A DNA stretch of 45,296 nt from Salinarimonas sp052380005 (GCA_052380005.1 JBQTCJ010000039.1); one strand, 5' to 3'; counted from the first letter of the stretch, positions 33,513 to 41,899 are shown. The notes: generated from the sequence alone by a model not told the origin. Program-made: numbers and translations.

Positions 33513-34055
33513 TCACTCCTCGATCGACAGCGGCGTCTCGAACCGTGCCTCCAGCCGGATGCAGTCGCTCGTGTCGGCGGGATCGAACATGCCCTCCTTG
33601 CGGCACAGGTCGGCGGTGACCGTGCCGGCGGCGGCCGGGTCGCCGGTGAGGGCGAGCGTGTCGAAGGCGATCTCGAGCGGGCCGCCCTCCTGGCCCGCGA
33701 CCCAGAAGGGGCCGCTCATGCCGTCGGGATAATAGCCGACCGATTCGTCCACCCGCATGGCCGACGCGTCCGTGCCCATCAGGCCGAGCTCGATCGACAG
33801 GACGCCGCGCATGATCGAGCCGCTCTCGGCGTCGTGGCCCTGGATGGAGACCATCGTCACCGGGCCGAAGCTCTGCAGGTTCGCGGTCGTCGTGCCCTCG
33901 GAGGGAACGGAGAGGGTGCGCCATTCGCGGGCCTCCCCGTCGAGCGTGCCGGCGATGGTCCCGACCGGGTCCATGGCGAGCGCGGGAGCGGCGACAAGGG
34001 CAAAGGACGCGGCGAGCGTTGCGGCGGAGGAAGCGGTGCGGATGGAACAGGGCAT
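33513..34055 (-). CDS. unknown secreted protein
   Basis: The 180-residue product has a clear Sec signal peptide: positive N terminus, hydrophobic core ATLAASFALVAAPALA and cleavage after ALA at about residue 27. The mature part has a repeated beta pattern (TIAGTLDGEAREWRTLSVPS, then TANLQSFGPVTMVSIQGHD), with two cysteines (LCRKEG, DCIRLE) that may form a disulfide. I do not recognise a family. It lies 97 bases downstream of the ATP-grasp ligase gene on the same strand, so it could be in the same transcript, but no link is shown. Confidence 0.8.
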   Translation of the reverse strand: MPCSIRTASSAATLAASFALVAAPALAMDPVGTIAGTLDGEAREWRTLSVPSEGTTTANLQSFGPVTMVSIQGHDAESGSIMRGVLSIELGLMGTDASAMRVDESVGYYPDGMSGPFWVAGQEGGPLEIAFDTLALTGDPAAAGTVTADLCRKEGMFDPADTSDCIRLEARFETPLSIEE

Positions 34056-34152
34056 CGTGTCGGTGGTCTCCCGTGCTGGTATGGACCAGCCGAGCCTGCC
34101 ACGACCGAGGGACGCGCGTCACCCCCGTCCCCGATCGGCGGCGCGCTTCCCC

Positions 34153-35103
34153 TCACCCGGCCTCCCGCGGGTCGCGGCCGGCGAGCGCCAGCGCGATGGC
34201 CCGCGAGATGGGCAGGCCGGTCTCGATCTCGATCCAGAGATACTGCCCCTCGGGGTTGCACTCCAGGAACCACGGCGCGCCGTCGCGGTCGACGCGGAAG
34301 TCGAAGGCACCGTAGCGCAGGCCCATCGCGGCCATGTAGCGGCGGATTCCCGCCTGCGTGCCCTCGTCGAGCGTCGCGGGGGTGATCCGCACGCGGTCGA
34401 GCCGGCCATCCACCGGCGAGCGGCCCTCGCCGACGTGCTGCGCGGCGGCGAAGATCGCCCCGTCGACGACCGTGACGCGCAGGTCGACCCCGCCGTCGAC
34501 ATAGGCCTGGAAGATCGTCGGGCAGATGGAGAGCCCGCGTGTGTCCGCGACGGTCTCCGCATCGAGCCGGCGCGTCTCCTTCAGATCGTAGCGCCAGGTC
34601 GAGACGGTCTTGTAGCAGGCCTGGGGATGCGCTCTCGCAAAGGCGCGGATCGCGTCGGGATCGTTCGAGACGAGGGTCGCCGGCACGCGCAGCCCGGCGG
34701 CGTGCGCGTGCGCGAGCTGGAGCGGCTTGAGGTTCGCCCGCTGGGAAGAGCCGACCGGATTGACGACGTTGGCGCACGCCCCGCCGAGGCCGCCGAGGAA
34801 GGTGGCACGGGTCGAGGCGCGGGCGAAGTGGACGGCGTCCTCCTGCTGCACCGCGGGGTCGACCCGCGGCGCGGAAGGGCGGCGGATCCAGGCGCCGGCG
34901 AGCGCGCTCGCCGGCAGCGCGCGCCCGCCGAGCCGCAACAGGATCTCGGACCCGTCGTAGGCGACGCTCAAGGCAGCCTCGTGGGGAAAACGCGCGAGAT
35001 CGACGGAGAGGATCTCGACGTCGAGATCACGCGCCTCGTAGGCGACCGTGCGCGCGTGCACGTCCTCTTCCGGCGCGACCACGAGGACGACCGGAGCGGG
35101 CAT
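34153..35103 (-). CDS. MvdD-type ATP-grasp peptide ligase (graspetide maturase)
   Basis: This 316-residue ATP-grasp enzyme has the pre-ATP-grasp module of graspetide (omega-ester/amide RiPP) ligases: AWIRRPSAPR (RRP at 74-76), then VNPVGSSQRANLKPLQLAHAHAAGLRVP and TLVSNDP. The ATP site has Lys165 in CYKTVSTWR. The metal-binding motif is FDFRVD, then FLECNPEGQYLWIE (Asp268, Glu281, Asn283). This tail pattern is shared by MvdC/MvdD and related ligases, and differs from glutathione or lysine-biosynthesis ATP-grasp proteins. It makes ester or amide links between Ser/Thr/Lys and Asp/Glu side chains of a precursor peptide, using ATP. The presumed precursor is the gene directly upstream, 6 bases away. 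Only one ligase is present. Confidence 0.85.
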   Translation of the reverse strand: MPAPVVLVVAPEEDVHARTVAYEARDLDVEILSVDLARFPHEAALSVAYDGSEILLRLGGRALPASALAGAWIRRPSAPRVDPAVQQEDAVHFARASTRATFLGGLGGACANVVNPVGSSQRANLKPLQLAHAHAAGLRVPATLVSNDPDAIRAFARAHPQACYKTVSTWRYDLKETRRLDAETVADTRGLSICPTIFQAYVDGGVDLRVTVVDGAIFAAAQHVGEGRSPVDGRLDRVRITPATLDEGTQAGIRRYMAAMGLRYGAFDFRVDRDGAPWFLECNPEGQYLWIEIETGLPISRAIALALAGRDPREAG

Positions 35104-35109
35104 GACGCG

Positions 35110-35730
35110 TCACTCGGCCCGACATTCGCCGCTGGACATTTCGGTCATGTCGTCCGTCGACACGTCGTCCGTGTGGATCTCGTCCGTGGCGAAGCCGGCG
35201 GCGGTCACGTCGTCGCTCGCCCAGGAGCCGCTCCGGCCACCGGCCGCGGAGGCGGTCTCGGCATGCCGCGCGGAGGGGCTCGTCGAGTCGGTGTTGGTCG
35301 TCGTGATGATCCGCTCGTCGGCGCCCATGCCACGCTCCCGGAACCAGGCCGCGTGCGCAGGCGGCCCGAGCGGCGTGAAGCCGGCCGCTCCGCTCGGACG
35401 CGCGAGCACGGTCGGCAGCACGGCCTCGAGATCGGCGGCCCGGCGGCGGCGCACGACGAGAAGCTCGGTCTCGGCGCGCAGCACGAGGCGGACCGGATGC
35501 CCGCGGCGACTCCCGGTGACGACCGGCCCCTCCGGCATCTCGATGGAGAGGACGTCGGCCTTCTCGACCTCGTAAGTGGTGCCGTGACGCTCCACCACGA
35601 TGTGTCGTGGGTCCTGAGCGAGCAGCGCACATTCGAGAGCGACGGGCGCCGGCGTTCCGAGCTCGGGCGGGGCGGCATTCGTCGCGCGCATCGGCACGAC
35701 GGCCGAGTCGAGGAATTCGTCGAGAGTCAT
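35110..35730 (-). CDS. candidate graspetide precursor (large, unusual)
   Basis: The 206-residue product has two unlike parts. Residues 1 to about 100 look folded and beta-rich (ALECALLAQDPRHIVVERHG, then VEKADVLSIEMPE and VRLVLRAETELLVV). The tail from about 140 is disordered and rich in Thr, Ser, Asp and Glu: ITTTNTDSTS (141-150), SDDVT, and a four-unit row TDEIH-TDDVS-TDDM-TEM (182-198). Thr/Ser plus Asp/Glu are the residues that graspetide ligases cross-link, and this gene lies directly upstream of such a ligase. The segment TPLGPPAHAAWFRERGMGADE (119-139) may be the recognition sequence. Precursors in known systems are mostly shorter (about 50-110 residues). The start at 35730 has GGGAGGG upstream; a frame to 35784 is less likely. 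I know no named family. Confidence 0.6.
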   Translation of the reverse strand: MTLDEFLDSAVVPMRATNAAPPELGTPAPVALECALLAQDPRHIVVERHGTTYEVEKADVLSIEMPEGPVVTGSRRGHPVRLVLRAETELLVVRRRRAADLEAVLPTVLARPSGAAGFTPLGPPAHAAWFRERGMGADERIITTTNTDSTSPSARHAETASAAGGRSGSWASDDVTAAGFATDEIHTDDVSTDDMTEMSSGECRAE

Positions 35731-35757
35731 GGCGGCCCTCCCAGTCGGGGACACAAT

Positions 35758-35800
35758 CCTGAACTGGAAGCAAAAATAACTCAAGACTACTTAAGAGCGA
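35758..35800 (-). promoter_or_regulatory. AT-rich region upstream of the precursor gene
   Basis: A patch with much higher A+T than its surroundings lies 28-70 bases upstream of the precursor start. On the minus strand it holds near-direct repeats CTTAAGTAGT and CTTGAGTTAT with a 10-base period, and TTGAGT that could act as a -35 element. It is a plausible regulated promoter. No exact -10 is clear. Confidence 0.35.
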
Positions 35801-35919
35801 AATTGCGCGGCGCGCGCGACGCGTTCCTCGGGGCGACCTCGCGGTCCGCCCGCCGAGGGCGATCGTTCGGTGGATGGTGCGATGGCGGGTGGCGCCGCCG
35901 CCCGCGAGCGCCCGCCCCC

Positions 35920-36156
35920 TCAGAACGCCTTGAACGTGATCACCGTCTTGGTGTCGTCGATCTCGGGGATCGTCTGCACCTTCTCGGCCACGAAGTGGCC
36001 GATGTCGAGGTCGCGGTCGATGTGGAACTTGGCGATGATGTCGTAGTCGCCGGCGGTGGAGTAGATCTCGGACGCGATCTCGCGGTCGGCCAGCTCGCGG
36101 GCGACGTCGTAGGTCTTGCCGAGCTTGCATTTGATCTCGACGAAGAAGGTCTGCAC
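35920..36156 (-). CDS. stand-alone Lrp/AsnC effector-binding (RAM) domain protein
   Basis: The 78-residue protein consists only of a RAM domain: FFVEIKCKLGKTYDVARELAD, then STAGDYDIIAKFHIDRD, and VAEKVQTIPEIDDTKTVITF. It lacks a DNA-binding domain. Such stand-alone proteins form alpha/beta oligomers and may bind amino acids. It is encoded upstream of the candidate graspetide pair on the same strand, with a 189-base gap that has its own promoter-like features, so it may be unrelated. Confidence 0.9.
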   Translation of the reverse strand: MQTFFVEIKCKLGKTYDVARELADREIASEIYSTAGDYDIIAKFHIDRDLDIGHFVAEKVQTIPEIDDTKTVITFKAF

Positions 36157-36243
36157 GGCGCGGGCTCCCGGGGCTGTCGAACGGCACGCCCTTGGTACGG
36201 CGCCGCGCGTGCCGGCGCAAGGCCGCCTTCGCCTGCGAGGGCC

Positions 36244-37791
36244 TCAGCGCGGGGCGCCGCTCGGGCCGTTCTCGGTCAGCAGCATGCCGGTGTATCGCCG
36301 CTCCAGGTGGCGCGCCCGCCAGGAGAGCAGTGCCTCGGCCATGCGCAGGCGCGTTCCGGCGCAGGCGGGGTCGTCGGCGCGGTCGATCGTCTCGTGCGGG
36401 TCTCCCGCGAGGTCGAAGAGCAGCGGCGGCAGGCCGGCGAAGTGGACGTACTTCCAGTCCCGCTCCCGGCGCACGGCGAGCGAGCAGGCGTCGCGGTCGA
36501 GGCCGAGCGGGGCGGCCTCCTCCTCCAGGGTGCGGAAGTCGTATTCCCAGTGCACGGCGTCGCGCCATCCCGCCGGCGTCTCGCCCGCGAGGAAGGGGGT
36601 GAGCGCCCGTCCGTCGGCGCCGGGCAGCGCCTCGCCGAGCGCGTCCGCGATCGTCGGCGTCACGTCCACCGCCTCGGTGAAGGCCCCGACACGGCGGCCG
36701 TGCCCGGCGGGCCGGCGCGGGTCGCGCACGATCAGAGGCACGTGGAAGGCCGCATCGAAGAAGCCGAACTTGCCGAAGGCGCTGTGGTCGCCGAGCATCT
36801 CCCCGTGGTCGGCGGTGAAGACGATCAGCGTGCGCTCGAAGCGCCCGCGCCGCTTCAGCTCGGCGACGATCCGCCCGATGGCCGCGTCGACCTCCGCGAC
36901 GAGGCCCCAGTAGGTCGCGCGCAGCACCCGCCGCTCGCGCTCGCCCCAATCCGAGATCGGGCCGCGCGCCCCGGCGACGAGGCTGCCCTTGCCGATGCGC
37001 GGCAGGTGCCAGGCGAGGAACGGGTGCAGCGCCGCCTCGTCCGCGAGGCTCCCGCGCCCGACGAAGGGCCCGCCCTCTTCGGGATCGTGCATCGAGGCGT
37101 AGGGCTCGGGCGCGATCAGCGGCGGGTGCGGACGCAGGAAGCTCACGTGGGCGAAGTACGGCGCCCCGCGTGGGATCTCGTCGAGCCAGCGCAGGTAGGC
37201 GTCCGCGACGAAGGCCGTCTCGGCCTCATCGGCCGCGTAGACCGTGGGCGCGCCGGTCGGCGGGTCGGTGCGCCCGTCGCGCGGCAGGTGGACCGTGCGG
37301 ATGTCGGCCGCCTGGGCGTAGCCCTCGGCGAGCAGCGCCGCGCGCCAGGCGCCGGCATCCTCCGGCATCGCGAGGCGCGGCCAGAAGCCGGGGAGAACGC
37401 CCTCGTAGCTGTGCAGCCGCGGGTCGGCGGGGGGGAGCCCGGAGGGATCCTCCGACTGGTCGGTGTAGCCGAACAGGGTGGGGCGGTAGCCATGGCGCAG
37501 CGCCAGCTTGGCGATCGTGTCGTGATGCGCGGCGAGCGGCGCGCCGTTGGCCACGACGCGGTTGCGCATCTGGTAGAGGCCCGTGTAGAGCGCCGCGCGC
37601 GCCGGCCCGCAGGGCGCGGCCTGTCCCCAATGCGAAAGGAACGCCGTCCCCTCCGTCGCCAGCGCGTCGAGATGGGGCGTGCGCACGTGCGGATGGCCCG
37701 CGTAGCCGACGCAGTCGCCGCGCAGCTGGTCGGCGGTGATCAGGAGGACGTCGAGATCGGGCGCGGCGGGGGAGGAGGGGGCGAGCGTCAT
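36244..37791 (-). CDS. sulfatase-family hydrolase (arylsulfatase/phosphonate monoester hydrolase)
   Basis: This 515-residue alkaline-phosphatase superfamily enzyme has the sulfatase signature CGPARAALYTG (Cys61, Arg65; cysteine is converted to formylglycine in active enzymes). Other motifs are LLITADQLRGD (metal Asp21), FTADHGEMLGDHSAFGKFG and DWKYVHFAG. The cysteine is of the C-x-P-x-R type. The sequence resembles phosphonate monoester hydrolases of Rhizobium type as much as arylsulfatases. There is no signal peptide, so it should act in the cytosol. It is followed on the same strand by a gap of 44 bases and an MFS transporter gene upstream. The substrate is unknown. A formylglycine-generating enzyme is needed but not seen here. 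Confidence 0.9.
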   Translation of the reverse strand: MTLAPSSPAAPDLDVLLITADQLRGDCVGYAGHPHVRTPHLDALATEGTAFLSHWGQAAPCGPARAALYTGLYQMRNRVVANGAPLAAHHDTIAKLALRHGYRPTLFGYTDQSEDPSGLPPADPRLHSYEGVLPGFWPRLAMPEDAGAWRAALLAEGYAQAADIRTVHLPRDGRTDPPTGAPTVYAADEAETAFVADAYLRWLDEIPRGAPYFAHVSFLRPHPPLIAPEPYASMHDPEEGGPFVGRGSLADEAALHPFLAWHLPRIGKGSLVAGARGPISDWGERERRVLRATYWGLVAEVDAAIGRIVAELKRRGRFERTLIVFTADHGEMLGDHSAFGKFGFFDAAFHVPLIVRDPRRPAGHGRRVGAFTEAVDVTPTIADALGEALPGADGRALTPFLAGETPAGWRDAVHWEYDFRTLEEEAAPLGLDRDACSLAVRRERDWKYVHFAGLPPLLFDLAGDPHETIDRADDPACAGTRLRMAEALLSWRARHLERRYTGMLLTENGPSGAPR

Positions 37792-37835
37792 GCGGGGTTC
37801 CTGAGGCGCGACCGTGACGGGGCGATGACGCCGGC

Positions 37836-39104
37836 TCACGCCCCTCGGCCGTAGAGGCGCCCCTTCTCCGTCACGGCGATGGTGACGAGGGCGACGAGGC
37901 CGAGCAAGACCCATCCCGCGAAGAGCGGCACGACGGTCCCGTCGAAGGCGCGTCCCACCATGCCGCCGATGACCGCCGCGAGCAGCGTGGTCACCGAGCC
38001 GAACACCGAGGACGCGGTTCCCGCCATGTGCCCCATGGGCTCCATTGCGAGCGCGTTGAAGTTGGCGAAGATCAGGCCCACCAGCAGCATCGCGCCCGCG
38101 AGCAGCACGAGGAGCGGCCAGAGCGTCAGCAGGTCCGCGAGCGCGAGGGCGAGCGCGGTCGCCGCGATCAGCGAGAACAGCGTCACGCCGGCGTGCGAGA
38201 GCCGCCGCGCACCGATGCGCCCGACGAGGCGCGCATTGACGAGCGAGGAGACCGCCATCCCGCCCGCCATCGCCGCGAAGGCCAAGGGGAAGAGCGGGCC
38301 GAGCCCGTAGAGGTCGGCGAGGACCTGCTCCGCGCTGACGATGAAGCTGAACATGGCGCCGAACATGGTGCCCGCCGCGATGGCGTAGCCGAGCGTCTGG
38401 CGGGTGGTGAACACCTCGCGGAACGCCGCCGCGAGCGCGCGGGGGCCGATGCCGCGGCGGCGGTCCGGCGCGAGCGTCTCGGGCAGGCGCAGCCCCGTCC
38501 AGATCATCATCGCGACACCGTAGACGGCGAGCAGCGCGAAGATCGCCCGCCACGGGGCGACGAGGAGGATCGCCTGGCCGATGGAGGGGGCAACCACCGG
38601 CACCGCCATGAAGATCGTCATGGCGAGCGAGAGCACGCTCGCCATCCGCCGGCCGCCGTAGCAGTCGCGCACGATCGAGGCGGTGACGACGCGCGGCGCC
38701 GCCGAGGCGAGGCCCTGGACGACCCGGCCGACGATCAGCGCCGCGAAGGTCGGTGCGAAGGCGCACAGGATCGCCGCCGCGACGTAGAAGACCAGCCCCG
38801 CGAGCAGCACCGGCCGGCGGCCGAACCGGTCGGAGACGGAGCCCACCAGCAGCTGGCCGAGGCCGAAGCCCGCGAGATAGGCCGGCATGATCGCCTGGCG
38901 CTCGTTCGGGTCGGCGACGGCGAGCGCCGCGCCGATGTCCTGGATCGCCGGCAACATGACGTCGATCGCGAGCGCGTTGAGCGCCATCAGCGCGGCGACC
39001 ATCGCGACGAACTCGCGGAACGTCATCGGTGCGTGGCGGTGGGAATCGTCGACGGGCGGCGCGGGGGCGGCTGCGCGCGCGTCGAGGGGGCGCGGGTCGT
39101 TCAT
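37836..39104 (-). CDS. Bcr/CflA-type MFS drug exporter
   Basis: This 422-residue protein has 12 hydrophobic segments. The MFS motif between helices 2 and 3 reads VGSVSDRFGRRPVLLAG, as in Bcr/CflA/TCR exporters. The start ATG at 39104 is preceded by GAGGATCCC. The substrates are usually drugs or small metabolites. It lies upstream of the sulfatase gene, perhaps in the same operon. A 339-base gap separates it from the divergent alpha/beta hydrolase. There is no evident link to the graspetide pair, though an exporter on the same strand 2 kb upstream could serve it. Confidence 0.9.
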   Translation of the reverse strand: MNDPRPLDARAAAPAPPVDDSHRHAPMTFREFVAMVAALMALNALAIDVMLPAIQDIGAALAVADPNERQAIMPAYLAGFGLGQLLVGSVSDRFGRRPVLLAGLVFYVAAAILCAFAPTFAALIVGRVVQGLASAAPRVVTASIVRDCYGGRRMASVLSLAMTIFMAVPVVAPSIGQAILLVAPWRAIFALLAVYGVAMMIWTGLRLPETLAPDRRRGIGPRALAAAFREVFTTRQTLGYAIAAGTMFGAMFSFIVSAEQVLADLYGLGPLFPLAFAAMAGGMAVSSLVNARLVGRIGARRLSHAGVTLFSLIAATALALALADLLTLWPLLVLLAGAMLLVGLIFANFNALAMEPMGHMAGTASSVFGSVTTLLAAVIGGMVGRAFDGTVVPLFAGWVLLGLVALVTIAVTEKGRLYGRGA

Positions 39105-39443
39105 AGGGGGGATCCTCGGGCGACGCGTTGTGCGCCCGATCCCTCCGCCGTGCAAGCGGCGGCGGTGCATGGCAGCCATCCGGCGCTCCGAGGCGAGACG
39201 TCCCGACGATGGACGGCGAAGGTGGGTGCACGTCGCCGGCGGCCGGGTGTATGGGTGGTGGCGTGGCGCTCCGGCCGGCGCGCCACGGGAAGCGCTGCCG
39301 GAGGCCGCGATGCCGCGCGTGTTCTAGCGAGGGGACGGACGATACCGGGTGCCGCCGACGCGGTGCCCGCGACGAGGCTCGGTCGCACGCGATCGGGCTC
39401 GGTCTTCTACGTCTCGTACCTCCTTGCCGGAGCACGACCCATC
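39105..39443. other. divergent intergenic region
   Basis: This 339-base gap should carry promoters for the MFS gene (minus) and the hydrolase gene (plus). It contains a 51-codon frame (39172-39327, plus strand) that is arginine- and glycine-rich and probably not real. A GC hairpin-like pair CCGCCG...CGGCGGCGG lies at about 39145-39165. I see no clear operator. Confidence 0.4.
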
Positions 39444-40331
39444 ATGACCACGACCACCGATACCGGCGCGCCGATCGCGCGCACGGGCTCCCTGCGCCGC
39501 GGGCCACACCTTCTCACCTGGTGCATCGAAGGGGAGGGTCCGACGATCCTCGTCCCCGGGAGCACGATTTACTACCCGCGGGTCCTCTCGCCGGCGCTGC
39601 GCCGGCGGGCGCGGCTCGTCTTCCTCGACCACCGCGGCTTCGCCCCGCCCGCGCACGGCGTGCCGGCGGAGCCGGTCGGCCTCGACATGGTCGTCGCCGA
39701 CATCGAGGCGCTGCGCGCGCATCTCGGCATCGCGCGCGCGATGATCCTCGGCCATTCCGGCCACGCCTACATGGCGCTCGCCTACGCCGCGCGCCATCCC
39801 GATCGCGTCTCCGGCGTCGTCGCGGTGGCCGCCGGCCCGTCGCACGCGCCCGAGGTCACGTCGCGTGCGGAGCGACGCTGGGCGGAACTCGTCGCGCCCG
39901 CGCGCAAGGCGATCTTCGCGGCCGACATGGCGGGCCTCGAGGCTGCGATCGCCCGCGACCCGCGGCGGCGCTTCGTCGCCTTCTGCCTCGCGCTGCGCGC
40001 GCGCATGTGGGCCGACCCCGCGTTCGACGCCGCGCCGCTGTGGGAAGGCGTCGCGACCCACATGGATGCCGTCGACGCGCTCTGGGGCGGGGCCTTCGCC
40101 GCCTTCGACACGGCCGCGCACCTCGCGGCGATCCAAGCGCCGATCCTGCTCGTGCTCGGCGCGCGGGACTACGCGGTGGCGCCGCCGGAGACCTGGGAGC
40201 CGTTCCGCGCGAGCGCCCGCGACCTCGAGGTGCGTGTTCTCGAGGGGAGCGGCCACACGCCGATGCTGGAGGAGGCCGACGCCTTCGACGCCGTGCTGCT
40301 GGCCTGGATGGCGCGGATCGGTGCGCGGTAA
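39444..40331 (+). CDS. alpha/beta hydrolase
   Basis: This 295-residue enzyme has the catalytic triad motifs of the alpha/beta-hydrolase fold: nucleophile elbow LGHSGHAYMAL (Ser), the acid in LVLGARDYAVAP and the His in EGSGHTPMLEE. The oxyanion-region motif VFLDHRGFAPPA is also present. The start ATG at 39444 was chosen because upstream frame text is low-complexity. There is no signal peptide. The substrate is unknown. Esterase, epoxide hydrolase, and proline iminopeptidase-type folds all fit. Confidence 0.88.
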   Translation: MTTTTDTGAPIARTGSLRRGPHLLTWCIEGEGPTILVPGSTIYYPRVLSPALRRRARLVFLDHRGFAPPAHGVPAEPVGLDMVVADIEALRAHLGIARAMILGHSGHAYMALAYAARHPDRVSGVVAVAAGPSHAPEVTSRAERRWAELVAPARKAIFAADMAGLEAAIARDPRRRFVAFCLALRARMWADPAFDAAPLWEGVATHMDAVDALWGGAFAAFDTAAHLAAIQAPILLVLGARDYAVAPPETWEPFRASARDLEVRVLEGSGHTPMLEEADAFDAVLLAWMARIGAR

Positions 40332-40366
40332 CCGGATCTGAAGGGCGATCGCGTACCCATCGCGCC

Positions 40367-41662
40367 ATGACGGGCGCGGTCGGCATCATCGGGCGGTTCT
40401 CGGCGAACGCGCGCGGCGCGGGGCGGCGCATCGGCGCGGCCGGCGGCGGCTTCGCGCTGTGGGCGTTCGCCATCCGCGTCGGCGCGGCCGCGCTCGCCTT
40501 CCTCACGCAGATCGTGCTCGCGCGGCTCGTCGGAGAGGAGGCCTACGGCGAGGTGGCGGGGGCGATTACGGTACTCGGCATCGTGGTGGCGGTCGCCGTG
40601 CTCGGCCTCGACACGGCGGCCCAGCGCTTCGTCGCGCAGTATCGCGTGGAGGGAGACGCCGAGGCGCTGCGCGGCTTCGTCCAGGCGGCGCGGGTCCTGC
40701 CGATCCTCGTCGGCGGCGCCGTCGGCTCCGTCGGCGTGGTGCTGACGGTCGCGCACGACCAGGTCCTGGCGCTCGCCTTCGTGATGCTGCCCTTCGTCGC
40801 CGCGCTGCTGGCGCAGGAGGGGGTGGCTAAGTCCTTCGACTGGCCGATCCTGGCACTCGGCCCGACCTTCGTGCTGCGGCCCGTGCTCGCGCTCGGCCTC
40901 GTGCTCGGCGCCGCCGCGCTGGGCGTGGGGCTCGACGCGCGCGGCGTGATGCTCGCCATGCTCGTCGCGGCGGCTCTGGCGCTCGCGCTGCAGACGAGCG
41001 TGCTGGCGCCGCGCCTCGCGCGGGTGATGCCGGCCGGCCCGCACCGCTTCCATCCGCGGACGTGGCTCGCGATCGTCTCGCCCATCGTCGTGGGCGACAT
41101 CGGCGCGCTCGTCGCGAGCAGCGTCGACGTGCTCGCTCTCGCGATGACGCGCCCGGCGGAGGAGACCGGCATCTACTTCGCCGCGGTGAAGAGCCTCGCC
41201 CTCGTCCAGTTCGTCGCCTACGCCATCGCAAACGCCGTCGCGCATCGGGTGAGCGCGCTCCATGTGGCTGGGGACCGCGTCGCGCTGCGGCGCTACGTCC
41301 TGCGCGCCTGCCTCGCCACGTTCCTGCCGTCGCTCGCTTTCGCCGTGGTGCTCGTCGGGCTGGGCGAGGTCATCCTCGGCCTCTTCGGTGCGGCCTTCGT
41401 CGCCGCCTGGCCGGCGATGGCGATCGTCGCCGCGGGGGCGGTGGTGCTCGCGGCGGTGGGGCCGGCCGAGCGGGTGCTGAACATGATCGGCGCCGAGCGC
41501 GCCTGCGCGATCGTCTACATCGCGACCGCGATCGTGGCGACTGTGCTCGCCTTCACCCTCGCGCCGGCCTACGGCGTCCTCGGCGCGGCGAGCGCGCTCG
41601 CGCTGACGATGGTGTTCGAGGCGGTGGCGCTCGCCGTCGTGCTGCGGGCGGCGCTGCGGTGA
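40367..41662 (+). CDS. polysaccharide flippase (Wzx/MATE-like)
   Basis: This 431-residue membrane protein has about 12-14 hydrophobic helices (e.g. FALWAFAIRVGAAALAFLTQIVLARLVG, PVLALGLVLGAAAL, ALAFAVVLVGLGEVILGLFG). LARLVGEEAYGE at the N terminus resembles Wzx/MVF flippases that move lipid-linked oligosaccharide across the membrane. Its start ATG lies 35 bases past the hydrolase stop. It fits with the exopolysaccharide transport gene further right (43741), though the regulator and flavodoxin genes separate them. Confidence 0.85.
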   Translation: MTGAVGIIGRFSANARGAGRRIGAAGGGFALWAFAIRVGAAALAFLTQIVLARLVGEEAYGEVAGAITVLGIVVAVAVLGLDTAAQRFVAQYRVEGDAEALRGFVQAARVLPILVGGAVGSVGVVLTVAHDQVLALAFVMLPFVAALLAQEGVAKSFDWPILALGPTFVLRPVLALGLVLGAAALGVGLDARGVMLAMLVAAALALALQTSVLAPRLARVMPAGPHRFHPRTWLAIVSPIVVGDIGALVASSVDVLALAMTRPAEETGIYFAAVKSLALVQFVAYAIANAVAHRVSALHVAGDRVALRRYVLRACLATFLPSLAFAVVLVGLGEVILGLFGAAFVAAWPAMAIVAAGAVVLAAVGPAERVLNMIGAERACAIVYIATAIVATVLAFTLAPAYGVLGAASALALTMVFEAVALAVVLRAALR

Positions 41663-41674
41663 GCGGTGAGCCGG

Positions 41675-41899
41675 TCAGCGCTGCGCGCCGAAGAGCGCCG
41701 CATCGAGCGTGATCAGGACGAGGCTCGCCACCAGGAGCACCCACGCGAGCACGAAGCCGCCCGACAGGCCCACCGGGATCGACAGGAACAGCAGCATCGG
41801 CGCGAGCGCGAGCCCGAGGCCCCGGGCGAGGGCGCCCATGCGGCTGCGCCCGGTCGGCTCGGCGGGAGCGCGGTCGCTGGTGAGCGGCTGGATGGACAT
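41675..41899 (-). CDS. small membrane protein of unknown function
   Basis: The 74-residue product has two closely spaced hydrophobic helices (LGLALAPMLLFLSIPVGLSG and FVLAWVLLVASLVLITLDAAL) after a charged, proline-containing N terminus. The start ATG at 41899 was preferred over an arginine-rich extension to 41992. It is convergent with the flippase (12 bases). I do not recognise a family. It could be a small stress or envelope protein. Confidence 0.7.
   Translation of the reverse strand: MSIQPLTSDRAPAEPTGRSRMGALARGLGLALAPMLLFLSIPVGLSGGFVLAWVLLVASLVLITLDAALFGAQR

Noticed and set aside
34153..35103. Glutathione synthetase or RimK-type ligase
   Set aside because: The RRP pre-domain and the ECNPEGQYLWIE ending fit MvdD-type peptide ligases better, and the neighbour has a suitable acidic tail.
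35731..35784. 18-residue N-terminal extension of the candidate precursor
   Set aside because: The start at 35730 has a good GGGAGGG site. The extension lies in the AT-rich promoter patch.
33757..37854. 1365-residue plus-strand frame antisense to several genes
   Set aside because: It crosses the ligase, precursor and sulfatase genes and the non-coding gaps between them. It shows no domain and depends only on low stop frequency.
39172..39327. 51-codon frame in the gap before the alpha/beta hydrolase
   Set aside because: Arginine- and glycine-rich, with no ribosome site and no family likeness. It is more likely chance in GC-rich DNA.
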